Source of the DNA: Sciurus carolinensis
Taxonomy: Eukaryota > Chordata > Mammalia > Rodentia > Sciuridae
Length of the DNA: 64,000 nt
Assembly (NCBI RefSeq): GCF_902686445.1
Contig: NC_062213.1
Location: forward strand, 60,330,991-60,394,990
Reading direction: 5' to 3'
The notes beneath the pieces were generated by a model. The model saw only the letters and a program-made list of their open reading frames with translations. It was not told the DNA's origin and ran no database searches. Position numbers and translations under genes: made by a program. Shown here one piece after another: positions 11,740-23,821 of the stretch; position 1 is the stretch's first letter, and each line of letters begins with the position of its first letter.

Positions 11740-12360
11740 TCAAAAGAAAGGATTAATAATTGTGATACATCCAAACTATGGAATACTGAACAATAGCTAA
11801 AATGAATGAACTAAAGGCTCATGTGTCAACACACATAAATCTCAGAAACATCATTTTTAACAAAATGTAAGTTTTATACTATATTGTATTTGCTTAAAGC
11901 TAAAAACAAGGGAAATTATATAATGTAATGTTTCTATTTATATAATTTGTGTACATCTCTAAAAAACAGTGATAGATGATGAATGCCACAATTCCAGTAG
12001 GAGATACTTCTGAAAGGGGAGAGTGAGTTATACAATTAGGAAGAAATATTTTGTGACCTTAACTATGTCTTGTTTAATTTACTTTTTTTTAGGAGGGGGG
12101 AATAGGGGATTGAACCCAGGAACACTTTACCACCGAACTACATCCCCAGCTCTTTTTCACTTTTTGAGTCATATACCCCGTCCTTTCTTTAAATTTTGGA
12201 GACAAAATCTCACTAAGTTGCTTAGGGCCTCCTTGCTAAGTTGCTGAAGCTATCCTTGAATATGTGATCCTCCTGCCTCAGCCGCCCCCTACCTGAGTCA
12301 TTGGTATTACAGGCATGGGCCAGTACACTCAGATTGATTTACTTATTTTTTAAAAAATCT
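11740..12360 (+). mobile_element. Old LINE-1 3' fragment, split by a SINE
   Basis: Phrases such as aactatggaatactgaacaa, atgaatgaactaaaggctca and cacataaatctcagaaacat are typical of decayed LINE-1 ORF2/3' UTR. The minus-strand composite SINE at 12083-12334 interrupts it; LINE-like A-rich sequence resumes just after. The span given includes the SINE. The open frame at 11434-11796 just upstream has no recognised domain. Confidence 0.5.
12083..12334 (-). mobile_element. Composite B1-dID/MEN-type SINE, minus strand
   Basis: On the plus strand a T-run leads to the reversed ID half (gggattgaacccaggaacac, ctacatccccagctc). The reversed 7SL-like half follows (ctcactaagttgcttagggc, gatcctcctgcctcagccgc, attggtattacaggcatggg). 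A short atttact-like word lies on both sides and is a candidate target-site duplication. It has disrupted an old LINE-1 fragment. Confidence 0.85.
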
Positions 12361-13898
12361 TTCAAAATGATGTAAATGAAACCAAATACTAAAACTTGAC
12401 AAAGATGGCAAGAATTCTCATTATACTCTATTGTTCCTTTTCATATGCCTGGATAAGCTCATTAAAGTTGGTTTATTGATTCATTAAGACAATAGTAGTT
12501 AAGACAAGGAATGGTACAATTTCAACTCCCCTACATTCTAGCCATGAACCTGGTTCCTTTAACAAGGAACTTCACCATTTTGTGCCTCAGTTTCCTTTGA
12601 ATGGGTTAATGAAAGCACTTGCCTCATAGGGTTGTGGTAAGGATAAAAAAACGAGTAAATACATTTGATTTTAAAACTGTGTTTGGCAATTTTGAGAGTT
12701 GATTTTTTTATATGTCCATGTAGCTAGGCTATAATCCCCAGTTGTTTGGCCAAATGCTAATCTAGATGTTGCACCAAAGATATTTGTGGATATGATTAGC
12801 ATTTACAACCAACAGACTTTAACTAAAGTAGATTATCTTTCATAATGGAGGGTACTGCATCCCATCTATTAAAAGTGTAAGATCTGAGACTGAGCTTTCC
12901 TAAAAGAGAAATTCTGGTTAAGGCTGTAGCAGACATCTTGCCTGAGTTTCTGGCCTTACGCCTCTCAGACACTCTGTCCACAATTCTGTAAGATGTGTCT
13001 TAAATCTCCACACCCCATTTATAGCTGTACTCACACATATTTCCCATTGGTTCCATTTCTCTGCAGAACCTTGGCTAACACAGTACTTAGTAAAACAGAT
13101 GTTCTATTCTCCCTTTGGTCTATATGAGCACAGAATAATGTGTAATGTGAGACTGTATTCATGTTTTGAGGATGATTCCATCTGCATGTTCCCCTTTAGC
13201 ATTTATTGGATGGGGCCCTTACTTTTATAAAACTTCCTGTGATTTGAAAGTACACTCTGGAAAACATAATATATGATGCTTTTCTGTGTAATAAAAGATG
13301 TTAATTTGACTTTAGACTACTTTGGTTAAGATAAAGCAAGAATTAGTGGAATATCTTAAAACTATTGTTAGTTAAATTAATACGTCTGACAGATGAAATG
13401 CCTTCTGGACAAAACCACAGACGTTTATGTTAAGATGTAAACATTCAATGTGTGGCCACTAGAGGGCATGCAACATCTGCCACATTTTTCTTTAAAAGCA
13501 AGGACAAGACTACAGAGGAAAGTAGATGCAGTTAAGTCTGCATCAAATAAGAAAATGGGAATAAGAAAATTTCTATCAAATAAGAAAATGGAGCCCAATT
13601 CATATGTCAGCAATTTGAACTGAAATATGGATATTTAAACTTAACTGAAATTGAATGCATTCACTTAAAAGTCATTTTTCAAACTTTTCTCAATATTTAG
13701 GTGTTTTTTTTTTTTCCCCAAGACCAAATTTTTAAATAGGACAATGTGCTTGACTGAATCAATAAGTATATAAGTAAAACTAGATTTTTAAGTTTTAAAA
13801 AGTAGAATTACACTTTATTTATCATTCAATCCTAATACATTTACTGGCACACTTTAATAGCTTAGGTAATTTTCAATTATAAAATTATAAGATTTATA
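12361..13898. other. Unassigned DNA
   Basis: No gene is recognised. A phrase at about 13045-13081 (cccattggttccatttctct, then agaaccttggctaacacag) resembles the end of an MLT2-type LTR and suggests a decayed fragment. The rest shows nothing I can name. Confidence 0.45.
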
Positions 13899-14281
13899 TG
13901 TCAGCAAGATTCCAATCGCTCTGACAAATACCTGAGATAATTCAATTTAAAAGTAGGAAAAGGGTCATTTTGGTACACAATTTCAAAGGTTGCACTCCAT
14001 GGTCACTTTGCTCCATTGTTTTGGGTCTGTGATGAGGCAGAACATCATGGTGAAAGCATGTATTGGTAGACATTTGTTCACTTCATGGTGGCTGGGAGGG
14101 AAAGAAGAGAGGAGGAGGAGGCTGGGTCCCTAACTCCTTCAAAGGCACACTGCCACGACACAACTTCCTTCCACTAGGCCCCATTCCTAAACATTTTATC
14201 ACCTCCCAATAATGCCACAGGCTAGTGAACAAGCCTTTAGTCTCTGGGTCTTTGGGGGATTTTAAGACCTGAATCATAACA
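13899..14281 (-). mobile_element. Solo LTR, MaLR-type, minus strand
   Basis: The plus-strand left edge is tgtcagcaagattccaatcg and the right edge is cctgaatcataaca, that is, TG...CA when read on the minus strand. Internal blocks are gaggcagaacatcatggtga, cttcatggtggctgggaggg and ctaggccccattcctaaaca. Length is about 383 bp. It closely parallels 10341-10720 in family and orientation. Confidence 0.75.
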
Positions 14282-15388
14282 GTATTGAACAACCTAGATA
14301 CTTTACAACAGTTTCTAATGCAATTCTGTAGAAGTCACTTTGCCAGATATACCATGTAGTCATAGTTATTGGATGAATTACATTCTTTAGGAATTAGGAC
14401 CAGATGACAGACTTGTATGTTAGAAGAGAGAAGTATCTAAAACTATTTCTAACTGCTTGTTGGTTGTTGCAGAACCCACTTACCGTCTCCTAATGATTAA
14501 ACCTCAGGTTATTGTTCTTTTCAAGTATTGAGTACTTTGGCCCCATATTCTCTATTATATAAGCTCCTATATATTTTCCTTTCCATTATTGCCTACTCCA
14601 TTTCTTATGAAAGCTACCTATAATAAACTATATACCTATTTGTATTTAATTTCAGAGAACCCTACCATATTGTGCTTTTTTTTGTTTTAGAACTTGACAA
14701 AGACAGTCTGAATTCATAGTTAGATCTTATATGATACTAAACCTCAGAGATGACAATCAGGGAATCGCAAAGATGATTTCTTCTTTAACTTCTTCATGTA
14801 AAAGCTAGGAAGACCATATTTCCTTTGAAAATCCTTCATAAATACCCTTCTCCCACAGTTGTCCAAAAGTTGTTCCTTAACTGTTATTCTAAGAAGGTAT
14901 CTCCCTAACTAGTATCTCTTACTCTGTTTCCCTTTGAGTCCCCTTCCACCAAGCCGCCAGATCAATTTTATGTAATGATTTCATTATACTACTCAAGTCA
15001 ATATACCTCTAGTGTTTTTTTACCACCACATCATTGTGAAAGTCCTCTATCTAATATGTAAGCTGTCTCAGAATATGATCCCATCCGTGTCAGAACTTAT
15101 TTTCCCTGACTAGTTAACTTGCATCTCAAAATGTCAGGCTTTTTGTCATAACAAAGAAGTGAATTTTCCATCAAGACAATAGTAACTTTAGACTTTCTAA
15201 TTTGCTCATATTTTAACTTTTTATCCTTTAGAATGGGCATCCTTTTCTTTGTATTTTCAGGGCTTTCTTTAAAGCCTTCTACTAGAGAACGCACAATCAT
15301 TGTGGGTTAAGTATGTAAGTTTGGAAAATGAAACTCAGGTTCAATTCCTTTTACTTTTTCACTATTTGGTCACACTTCAGTCAATGTA
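14282..15388. other. Unassigned DNA
   Basis: AT-rich sequence without a recognisable gene or repeat. A minus-strand open frame at 15097-15300 (67 codons) has no identifiable domain. Confidence 0.45.
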
Positions 15389-15760
15389 TGCTATAGTTTA
15401 TATGTCGAATTATCCTCAAAGGCCCAAGAATGAAAAGTTTGGTGGTATAGGGAGGAATTGTGAACCTTTGTGGGGTGGTTAGTGAGAGGTCCTTGAGTCA
15501 CTTGGGATGTGCCCTTGAAAGGGATTGTGATCCAGTCACTAGGTCTCTATCTGTCTCTGCTTCCTGGCTCATGATGTGATTGGATTGTTCCAATACTTAC
15601 TTTCATCCATAGTAATATGGTGTCCTCACCAGGGACCCAAAAAGTGGGATAACCCAATCTTAGACTTAAATCTCTAGAACTGTGAGCTACATAAAACTTT
15701 TCTCTTTATAAGTAAATTGCCTCAAGTATTTCATTATAGTAATATGAAGCTGACTAATGA
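15389..15760 (+). mobile_element. Solo LTR, MaLR-type, old
   Basis: Begins tgctatagtttatatgtcga and ends near gaagctgactaatga. It retains gcttcctggctcatgatgtg, ctctagaactgtgagctac and a degraded poly(A) signal (ataaaacttttctctttata). Length is about 370 bp. It is more diverged than the 3964 and 51042 copies, which suggests an older MST/MLT1 grade. Confidence 0.7.
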
Positions 15761-15904
15761 AAGGCAGTAGAGTGGACAGCACATGTGATTTAGTCACAAG
15801 CCCTATATTTGAGTCCTTAGTCTTTCATCTACTCACTATGAAACATGGGGAAACTTTCTAATCTTTTCTGAAATTGAGATATTAATTGCAAAGATGATAT
15901 AGGT

Positions 15905-16050
15905 ATTATCATATCATATATATATGATATATATATATTTGATATATATCATATATATTTGATATAATTATCATATCATATATATATGATATATATATTT
16001 GATATATATCATATATATTTGATATATATATATATATATCATATATCATA
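15905..16050. repeat. AT-rich palindromic tandem duplication
   Basis: Built from atatca, tgatat and tatatata words. A unit starting ttatcatatc at 15906 recurs at 15968, a period of 62 bp, with the second copy about 2 bp shorter. A third partial unit runs to about 16050. Each unit is internally self-complementary, so it can fold as hairpins or a cruciform. Confidence 0.9.
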
Positions 16051-16099
16051 GGGAGAACAGGAAAGAAAAATAATAAGAAAAATTATATCCCTAAATCTA

Positions 16100-16648
16100 T
16101 GTATTACCTTTCTGTTACTGCTATAACAAACTACCATGAATTCAGTGGGGTAAAACAACACATATTTGTTATCTCATAGTTCCACAGGTTATAAGTATAA
16201 AATGGATCTCACTGGGCCAAAATCAATTTTTAAAGGACTGCATTACTTTTGGCAGGCTCTATGGAAGAATTTGTGTTCTTGACTTTTCTACTTTCTAGAG
16301 GTTGCCTGTATGCCTGTCTTGGTTAGTGACCCCTTTCTATCTTCAAAACCAATAATGGCCAGTTTAGTCATTCTCACATTACATCACCCTGAACCTGACT
16401 ATTCTGCCTCTCTCATCAGCATTTAAATGACCCTGATAAATATATTACTGTATTAGTAATAATACAGGACAATATCTTTATTAGTAATAATCCAGGACAA
16501 TATCTTTATTTTAGGTTAGCTATTCTCCTTAATTCCATTTGCTACTTGAATTCACCCTTGCTATATAACATAACTTATTCACTGATTCTGGGAACTAGCA
16601 AAGGACACATACTGGATGATGGCATTATTCTTCCTATTGCAGTCCACC
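16100..16648 (-). mobile_element. Solo LTR, MLT1-like, minus strand
   Basis: On the plus strand the order is tgtattacctttctgttact, aacaaactaccatgaattca, gggtaaaacaacacatattt, cttcaaaaccaataatggcc, attctcacattacatcaccc and ggcattattcttcctattgc. Read on the minus strand this is the layout of an MLT1-group LTR. Length is about 550 bp. It contains a 28-bp tandem duplication at 16453-16508. The subfamily is not assigned. Confidence 0.6.
16453..16508. repeat. 28-bp tandem duplication
   Basis: A unit starting ttagtaataat and ending caatatcttta is present at 16453-16480 and again at 16481-16508, with one mismatch (tacagg versus tccagg). It lies in the MLT1-like LTR and is probably a local replication slippage event. 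Confidence 0.95.
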
Positions 16649-18659
16649 TTATGGCCCTAAAACTAATTCACATTTTCTCATATTAAAAAATACATTCATT
16701 TTAACCTCCCATAAAATCATAACTAATCATACCAATTCAAACTTCACTAGCTCATCTAAATATCATCAACTTGAAACCCCAAATCTCCTTATCTATATTA
16801 GGTATGGAGTAGGGTCTGAATATATAATTCATTCACTCTGGGTCATAATCCATCTGTAGTTGTGAACCAGTGTTAATTCAAGAAACAAGTCATTTGTACC
16901 CCAAATAAAATGGTACACTGGCAAAAGACAACAGTTTATAGAAATTGCCATTTTAAAAGGAATAAAATGAAAACACAAAGGCATCTTTCATCCTAAGGAA
17001 TTACATGTCATTGAGGCAAGCTTCATTTGGTTTCAAATCCTAAACACAATCCTCTGAGGCTCATGACTCTACCTCTCTACTTCTGGGCTCCTAATTCTGT
17101 CCTAGGACTCATTGTTTCTTTCTCCTGTAAGGTAGCACATTTTTGCAGATGATTATTTTTTTTCTACCTGTTTAGGGATGCAGTAGCTATTACTGTGACT
17201 TTTGGTCTAAGCTAGAGGTGTTTCTGCTTGTTAACATTCTTAAGAACTATGCCTAATCTCTTCAATGAACCCTATGTATGAATGCATATCTGTTCTTTTT
17301 ATCTTCCTGTAGCACTAGACAAAAGTTGTCCAGTCACATCATTGGCTCTTTCTTTAGAGCATGCTATCCAGACAGCAAATCTTCTAATGTTACCATCTTT
17401 TGTAAACTGAAGAGGCTAAAAGTTTCAAGGAAAAAAATAGAGCTCAAGCTTCTTTCTTTCATTCCAAGCTCTCATTAGCATATTAGCATCGATATTTCCA
17501 CTTGTCCTCTATTCAAGGCAATGTAGGCATTTTTGATCATACTTCTCAAAACTTTTCTGGTCTCTACCCATTATCCAATTCCAAAGGCATTTTCACATTT
17601 TTAAGATTTGTTATGAATCACTCAACTTCCAGTTCATAAAATTTGTATCATTCAAGATTCAACCAGAGGAGCAAATCCAGGAGGAGATATATATTAAATA
17701 TGGTTTCCAAGGGACTGGTTTTATGATTGCTTGGACAAATCTTTGGTAAAGGCAAGCTACAACTTTCTAGTAGGGCTGATGCTGCTGTCCATAGAAGGAC
17801 CCTCTTATTCATCAGGAGATTGGAGCTGTATTTTTAAGGCTTTTCAGCATGGCATACTCTTTGAAGGTTCATTTATTGGATAGATTTGTTTTAGTTTGCT
17901 TTCCCATTTCTGTGTGTGTTTTTAGAAGTAGCATAGAATATAAAAGATAAGGATAAAATGGAGAAGGATGATAAGGCCATTATGAAACCATGGGTTTATC
18001 CTGGGCTTTACACATTCATTCCTAGGTAGAAAAGAGTGAGAGGGAAAAGACAGTTTTTTGACCTTTGACTCTGTTCTAGTTTCTCTTTTCTGCTCTGTAG
18101 GATCTTATGGCAACTTCACCTACTATGGTTTCCATCACCTTCCATGTAAACCACTAACTCTCAAACTTTCCATTTAAGATCAGTTTTCTGAGCTCTGGTC
18201 TTTAGTAGCCTGGAATCCATTGGATTTGTACACGTGACCTACACAGACCTACATTGACCTACACTGGCCCTAGAATGCAACACTTCAAACTGGCATCATC
18301 ATTTCCAGGTATGTTTTTTCATCTGGAGATTCTTAATTAAATAGTACTATAACACAATGAGTTACAATGCCAAAAATCTTGTAGCTAGTCTTGCTACTTT
18401 CTTCTTTCCTGTTCCTCAGATGTTCTTAACCCCCAGATTCTGTTAATACTAACACCAATGAATTTCATAAACTCTCTGAACTCCATTTCCTATGTATCTA
18501 CTGCCATGATCTTCATGTTAATCTAAACCAATCTCATCCATTTCCCAGTGGAACACAAATTTCTTGCATCAGTTTTTAGAATATCTACTCATGCCTCACT
18601 TTAATTCATGTAGTTGGAAATTCTATTTATCATTTATTTGTGGTAAGAACATACAAAAA
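16649..18659. other. Unassigned DNA
   Basis: No gene or confidently named repeat. The portion to about 17500 follows the MLT1-like LTR and could include decayed retroviral internal sequence, but I cannot support that. The open frame at 17278-17478 is short and without a domain. Confidence 0.4.
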
Positions 18660-19620
18660 TCTCCCTTCTATTTTTCTGAAGTATATAGTTTATTATCATT
18701 ATTTATAGTCACCCTACAGTACAATAACACACCAGAACTTATTTCTTCTTCCTGACCATAACTTAGCACCTATTGATCAATTTTACCCTGTTCTTCTTCC
18801 TCTCTATTCTCCCCAGCCTCTGGTAACCACTATTGTTACTTTCAACTTGTAGGAGATCAACTTATTTAGATTCTATATGTGAAGCTTTCTGTGCCTGACT
18901 TTTTTTTATTTAACATGATCTCCATTATGTTAAATAATTTGTTACATCCATCCATGATGTGACAAATGACAGAATGTCATTCTTCATATGGCTGAATGGT
19001 ATTCTATTGTGTTCATGTCTCACATTTTTCTTTATCCATCCACTCTTGATAGGCACTTAGGTTGTTTTCTTTCCTTGGCTATTGTGAAAGGTGCCACAAT
19101 AAACACGGAAGTACAGATGTATCTTTGACATACTGATTTCATTTCCTCTGGATATATAGCCAGAAGTGGGATTAATAAATCATAAGGCAGGTGTGTTTTT
19201 AATTTTGGGGGGCAACCTTCATACCGTTTTCTGTAATGGTTGTGCTAATTCACATTCCCATCAACAGTGAGCATTCCACATCCTGACTGATGTTTACTAT
19301 CATTTGTCTTTTTGCCAAATATAGTTCTCACCAGAGTGATGTTATAGCTCAGTGTCAGTTTCAGTTTCATTTCTCTGATGATTAGTAATGTTAAGCATTT
19401 TTTTCATATTCTTGTTGATCATTTGTATGTCTTATTTGGAGAAATTTCTGTTCAAGTTTATATTCCATTTAAAATTATCATTGTTAACTTTTGGATGCTG
19501 ATGGGGACAGTTCAATTTTTCATCAAGATTTTTTTTCTCTCTGATATCTCTACCTTATTTGAGGTCATGTATTTTTTCATGCATCAGTTTATTGAAGACT
19601 GTGATACATGAATGGTATTT
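18660..19620 (-). mobile_element. LINE-1 fragment, minus strand
   Basis: The plus strand shows the usual reverse-complement LINE-1 text: gcctctggtaaccactattg, ggctgaatggtattctattg, tttctttatccatccactct, ttggctattgtgaaaggtgc, tcctctggatatatagccag and ttcacattcccatcaacagt. This corresponds to ORF2 C-terminus and 3' UTR. The frame is destroyed by indels. It is an older, 5'-truncated copy. Confidence 0.85.
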
Positions 19621-20149
19621 TGCAGTTTTGTTGAGTATTCTTATATTTTAATTTTTTTCTTTGTATGTACTTTTCCTTTCACTTATCTGTTTCCCTAGAT
19701 TCTCTTTGTCTTTCCTCCTGCTAAAAGCCAACCTCTTAACAATTCCTCCACTGCTCTTACTATAAATTTTTACTTCTGACTTCTCTCCTCCTCCCTCAGG
19801 CATTGCGTCCTACACTACTTCTGTTCTCTCTTTGTCCACAATTTGATATTGTATACCATTTTAGTAAATTTGCTGTTTATATTGTAGACAATAACTGAAC
19901 TCATCATTTCTGTTTATCGTGAGAAAACTATAGATATCTTAATAGGAGCTATTAGGCTTAAGGCTGTATATGATTTACATTGGGTGCTTTTAATGTTGGT
20001 CTCTCTCTTAAGGCAAGGTACTGGAAACCTTCAGGAACACTATAAGTCTACAGGGTAGAATCCGTACTGCCACAAATCCATACTGCTAGATGGGAAAACA
20101 CAAACAACATGTAAAACAAAGGAACAAAGCACCCTGAACAAACCAATAA

Positions 20150-21420
20150 CAGAATCCACTGACAACACAGTAGAAGAAATGTCAAAGAAGGAGTTTAGAA
20201 TTTACATAGTTAAACTGATCTATGAAATAAAGGTTGTATAAGGAGAGAAATCAAAGAGAAAATACAGGAAATGAAAGATCACTTCAATAAAGAGGTAGAG
20301 AGATACTGAAAAAAAAAAGAAGACGAAATCCTGGAAATGAAGGAGCTAATAAACCAAATTATAAATTCAATGGAAAGCATCAACAAGAGACTAGACCAAT
20401 TAGAAGACAGAACCTCAGGCAATGAAGACAAAATATATAATCTTGAAAATAAATTTGACCATGCAGATAAGATAGTAAGAAACCATGAACAGAACTTCCA
20501 AGAATTGTGAGATAACGTGTGTTATGATTTGAATATGAGGTACTCCCTAAAAGCTGATGTATGAGAAAATGCAAGATGGTTCAAAGAAGAAATGATTGGG
20601 TTGTAAGAGTCTTAAACTAATCAGTGATTTAATTCCCTGATAGGGATTAAGTGAAGCGGTAGGGTGTGACTGGAGAAGGTGCAAATTGAGGCATGGTTTT
20701 GGGTATATATTTGACTCTGGTGAGTAGACAATCTCTCTTCTTCCTGATCACAATATGAGCTGCTTCCCTCCACGACACTCTCCTGTTATGATGTTCAGCC
20801 TTGCCTTGTGTCATGAGGAATGGAGTTGGCCTTATATGGACTAAGACCTCTGAAACTGTGAGACCTCAAATAAACTTTCCTCCTTTGCAGTCATTCTGGT
20901 CAAGTCCTTTAGTCACAGCAGTGAAAAAGCTGACCAAAAAAACATGAAAAGACCAAATTTAAGATTTATCAGGATAGATGAAGGAGCAGAGATACAAACC
21001 AAAGGAATGCACAATATTTTCAATGACATAGTTTCAGAAAATTTTCCAAGCCTAAGGAATGAAATGGAATACCAAATACAAGAGGCTTACAGGACCCCAA
21101 AATGCACAAAAATTATAGCAGACCCACACCAAGACACATTATTATGAGAATGACTGCAGAATAAGGATAAAATCTTAAAGGCTGCAAGAGAAAAAAATTA
21201 AATTTCATATAGGAGGAAAACAATTTGTATTTCAACTGATTTCTCAACCTGGACTCTCAAAGCTACGAGGTCCTGTAATAAAATATTTCAAGCTCTGACA
21301 GAAATGGATGCCAACTGAGAATTTTATGTCCAGCAAAATTAAGCTTCAGATATAAAGATGAAATTAAAACTCCCATGATAAACAAAAGTTAAAATAATTT
21401 ACAACTAGAAAGCCTGCACT
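20150..21420 (+). pseudogene. LINE-1 ORF1 relic, interrupted by LTR
   Basis: ORF1 encodes the trimeric RNA-binding chaperone of LINE-1. Here the N-terminal coiled-coil portion lies before the LTR. After it, an open stretch (20944-21147, 67 codons) carries KRPNLRFIRI and ENFPSLRNEMEYQIQEAYRT, the RNA-recognition core seen intact in the younger copy. The C-terminal domain (about 21150-21350) is frameshifted. The coiled coil is shorter than in the younger element, lacking its duplicated 11-residue block. Not functional. Confidence 0.85.
20520..20940 (+). mobile_element. MaLR solo LTR inserted in LINE-1 ORF1
   Basis: Starts tgttatgatttgaatatgag and ends near aaaaagctgaccaaaaa. It includes cttcctgatcacaatatgag, gagacctcaaataaactttc (poly(A) signal) and tagtcacagcagtgaaaaag. 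Length is about 420 bp. The LINE-1 text is continuous across it: gagataacgtg on the left and aacatgaaaagaccaaa on the right match one uninterrupted stretch near 30540-30560 of the younger LINE-1. The words aacgtg (20514-20519) and aacatg (20941-20946) are a candidate target-site duplication with one change. Confidence 0.9.
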
Positions 21421-21559
21421 ACAGAACATTCTCAACAAAAAATTCCATGGGATGAAGTGGAAAAAAAAAATGAAAACCAGCAAATGGAGGAACAAAACTA
21501 AAGGAATAGCCAATCAAAGAAGAAACAAAGTCAAATTTAAAACCAGAAATAAATCAAAA

Positions 21560-23821
21560 TGACCAGGAATACAAATAATATCTCAATAATAACCTTGAAT
21601 GTTAACAGCTTAAACTTATCAATCAAAAGACACAGACTGGCAGATCAGATAGAAGAAGAAGACCCAACAATTTGCTGTCTCCAAGAGACTCACCTCATAG
21701 GAAAAGATCCATAGACTGAATGTGAAAGGATGGGAAAAAACATATCACTCATATGGATTGTGTAAACAAGCAGGGGTTTCCATCCTCATATCAGATAAAG
21801 TGGACTTCAAGTCAAAGTTAATCAAAAGGGAAAAGAAAGGACATTTCATACTGCTTGAGGGAATTATACATCAGCAAAACATAACAATGGTAAATATTTA
21901 TGCCCCAAACAATGGAGCATCTACGTACATCAAACAAACCCTTCTCAAATTCAAGAACCAAATAGACCACAATGCATTAAAACTGGGTGACTTTAACATA
22001 CCTCTCTTACTACTGGATAGATCTTCCAAACGAAAACTAAATAAAGAAACTATAGAACTAAATAATAAAATCAATAATTTAGCCTTAACAGACGTATATA
22101 GACTATTTTATCCATCCATATTTCAATCATTTTCTTCTCAGCAGCACCTGCACCCTCCTCTAAAACAGACCATATCTTATGCCACAAAGCAACTCTTAGT
22201 AAATACAAAAATAGTGGAGATAAACATCCTGTGTTCTTTCAGACCATAATGGAATGAAATTAGAAATCAATGATAAAATAAAAAGCAGAAGCTACACTAA
22301 AACTTGGAGACTAAATAATGACAAAGGAATAGCCGAAGAAATCAAGGATGAAATAAAAAAAATACTTAGAGGTAAAAGGGAATAACGATACAACATATCA
22401 AAATCTCTGGGACACTATGAAGGCAGTAATAAGAGGAAAGTTTATTTCATTGAGCTCATTCATTAAAAGAATAAAAAAGTCAACAAATAAATCACCTAAC
22501 ATTACTTCTCAAAGCCCTAGAAAAAGAAGAACAAATCAACACCAAAAGAAGTAGAAGACAGGAAACAATTAAAATCAGAGCAGAAAACAATGATATTGAA
22601 ACAAAGGAAACGATTTTAAAAATTGACAAAACAAAAAGTTTGTTCTTTGAAAAATAAAATAAAATTGATAAACCTAGCCATGCTAATGAAGAGAAAAAAG
22701 AGAGAAAACTCAAATTACTAAAATATGTGATGAAAAAGTAAATATAACAACAGACAAAACTGAAATACAGAAGATAATTAGTAACTATTTTAAAAATTTA
22801 TACTCCAATAAAATATAAAATCTTGAAGACATCGATACATTTCTAGAGACACGTGACCTACCCAAGACTGAACCAAAAGGACATACACAATTTAAACAGA
22901 ACAATTTAAAGTAATGAAATAGAAAACACCATCAAAAGCCTACCAATAAAGAAAAACCCAGGACCAGATGGATTCTAAGCAGAGGTCTACAAGACCATCA
23001 AAAAAGAATTAACACCAATACTTCTCAAATTATTCCATAAAATTAAAAAGAAGGGAACCCTACAAACTCATTCTACGAGGCAAATATCACCCTAATACCA
23101 AAACCAGACAATACCAATACACATCAAGGAAAGAAAACTTCAGACCCATATCCCTGATAAACAGATGTAAAAATTCTCTATAAAATTTTGGCAAATCACA
23201 TAGGAAAACATTTAAACAATTGTGCTCCATGATCAAGTGGGGTTCATTCCAGGGATACAAGGTTGGTTCAACATATGGAAATCAATAAATGTAATTCATC
23301 ACATCAATAGACTTAAAAACAAGAATCATACAATCATCTCAATAGATGCATGAAAAGCATTTGACAAAATACAGCACCTCTTCATGTTCAAAACATTGGA
23401 TAAACTAGGGATAGTAGGAACATACCTCAACATTATACAAGCTATCTACACTAAACCCAAGGACATCATTCTAAATGGAGAAAAATTGAAAGCATTCCCT
23501 CTAAAAATTGGAACAAGACAAGGATGTCCCTTTTCACCACTTTCATTCAATATCGTCCTTGAAACTCTAGCCATAGCAGTTAGGAGAAAGAAATTAAAGG
23601 GATATGAATAGAAAAAGAAGAACTCAAATTACCACTATTTGCCAATCACATGATTCTCTATTTAGAATATTCAAAAAATTCCACCAGAAAATTGTAGAAC
23701 TAATAAATAAATTCAGCAACGAAATAGGATCTAAAAATCAACACCCATAAATAAAATACATTCATATACATCAGCGATGATTCTATTGAAAGAGAAATTA
23801 GGAAAACTACCTAAGTTTGCA
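21560..23821 (+). pseudogene. LINE-1 ORF2 relic, 3'-truncated
   Basis: ORF2 encodes the endonuclease/reverse transcriptase of LINE-1. The start resembles the younger copy (MTRNTNN then ISIITLNVN). Surviving endonuclease stretch 21722-22249 retains INIYAPNN-like and LGDFNIPL motifs. The reverse transcriptase part retains KNPGPDGF followed by a stop (about 22950-22980), a [20 protein letters not shown] block at about 23510-23570, and an FANH-like replacement of the FADD active-site motif near 23640. Multiple stops and frameshifts are present, and the thumb and C-terminal Cys-rich regions are absent. Confidence 0.85.

Larger units (their letters stand above)
20040..23821 (+). mobile_element. Old LINE-1, 5' region through mid ORF2, nested LTR inside
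   Basis: The order is ORF1 coiled-coil region (20150-20510), an inserted MaLR LTR (20520-20940), ORF1 RNA-binding and C-terminal regions (20943-21420), the ORF2 endonuclease (about 21560-22300) and part of the reverse transcriptase (to about 23800). The sequence is the diverged counterpart of the 29.6-35.2 kb element, with many stops and indels. It stops at about 23821 where an inverted LINE-1 piece begins. Its 3' end, poly-A and flanking duplications are not found. Confidence 0.9.

Noticed and set aside
11434..11796. 120-codon open frame
   Set aside because: Its 3' part overlaps decayed LINE-1 sequence and its middle is a CT-rich tract; not a credible gene.
15905..16050. CRISPR-like array
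   Set aside because: The repeats are AT-only palindromic microsatellite units without unique spacers, in a mammalian genome.
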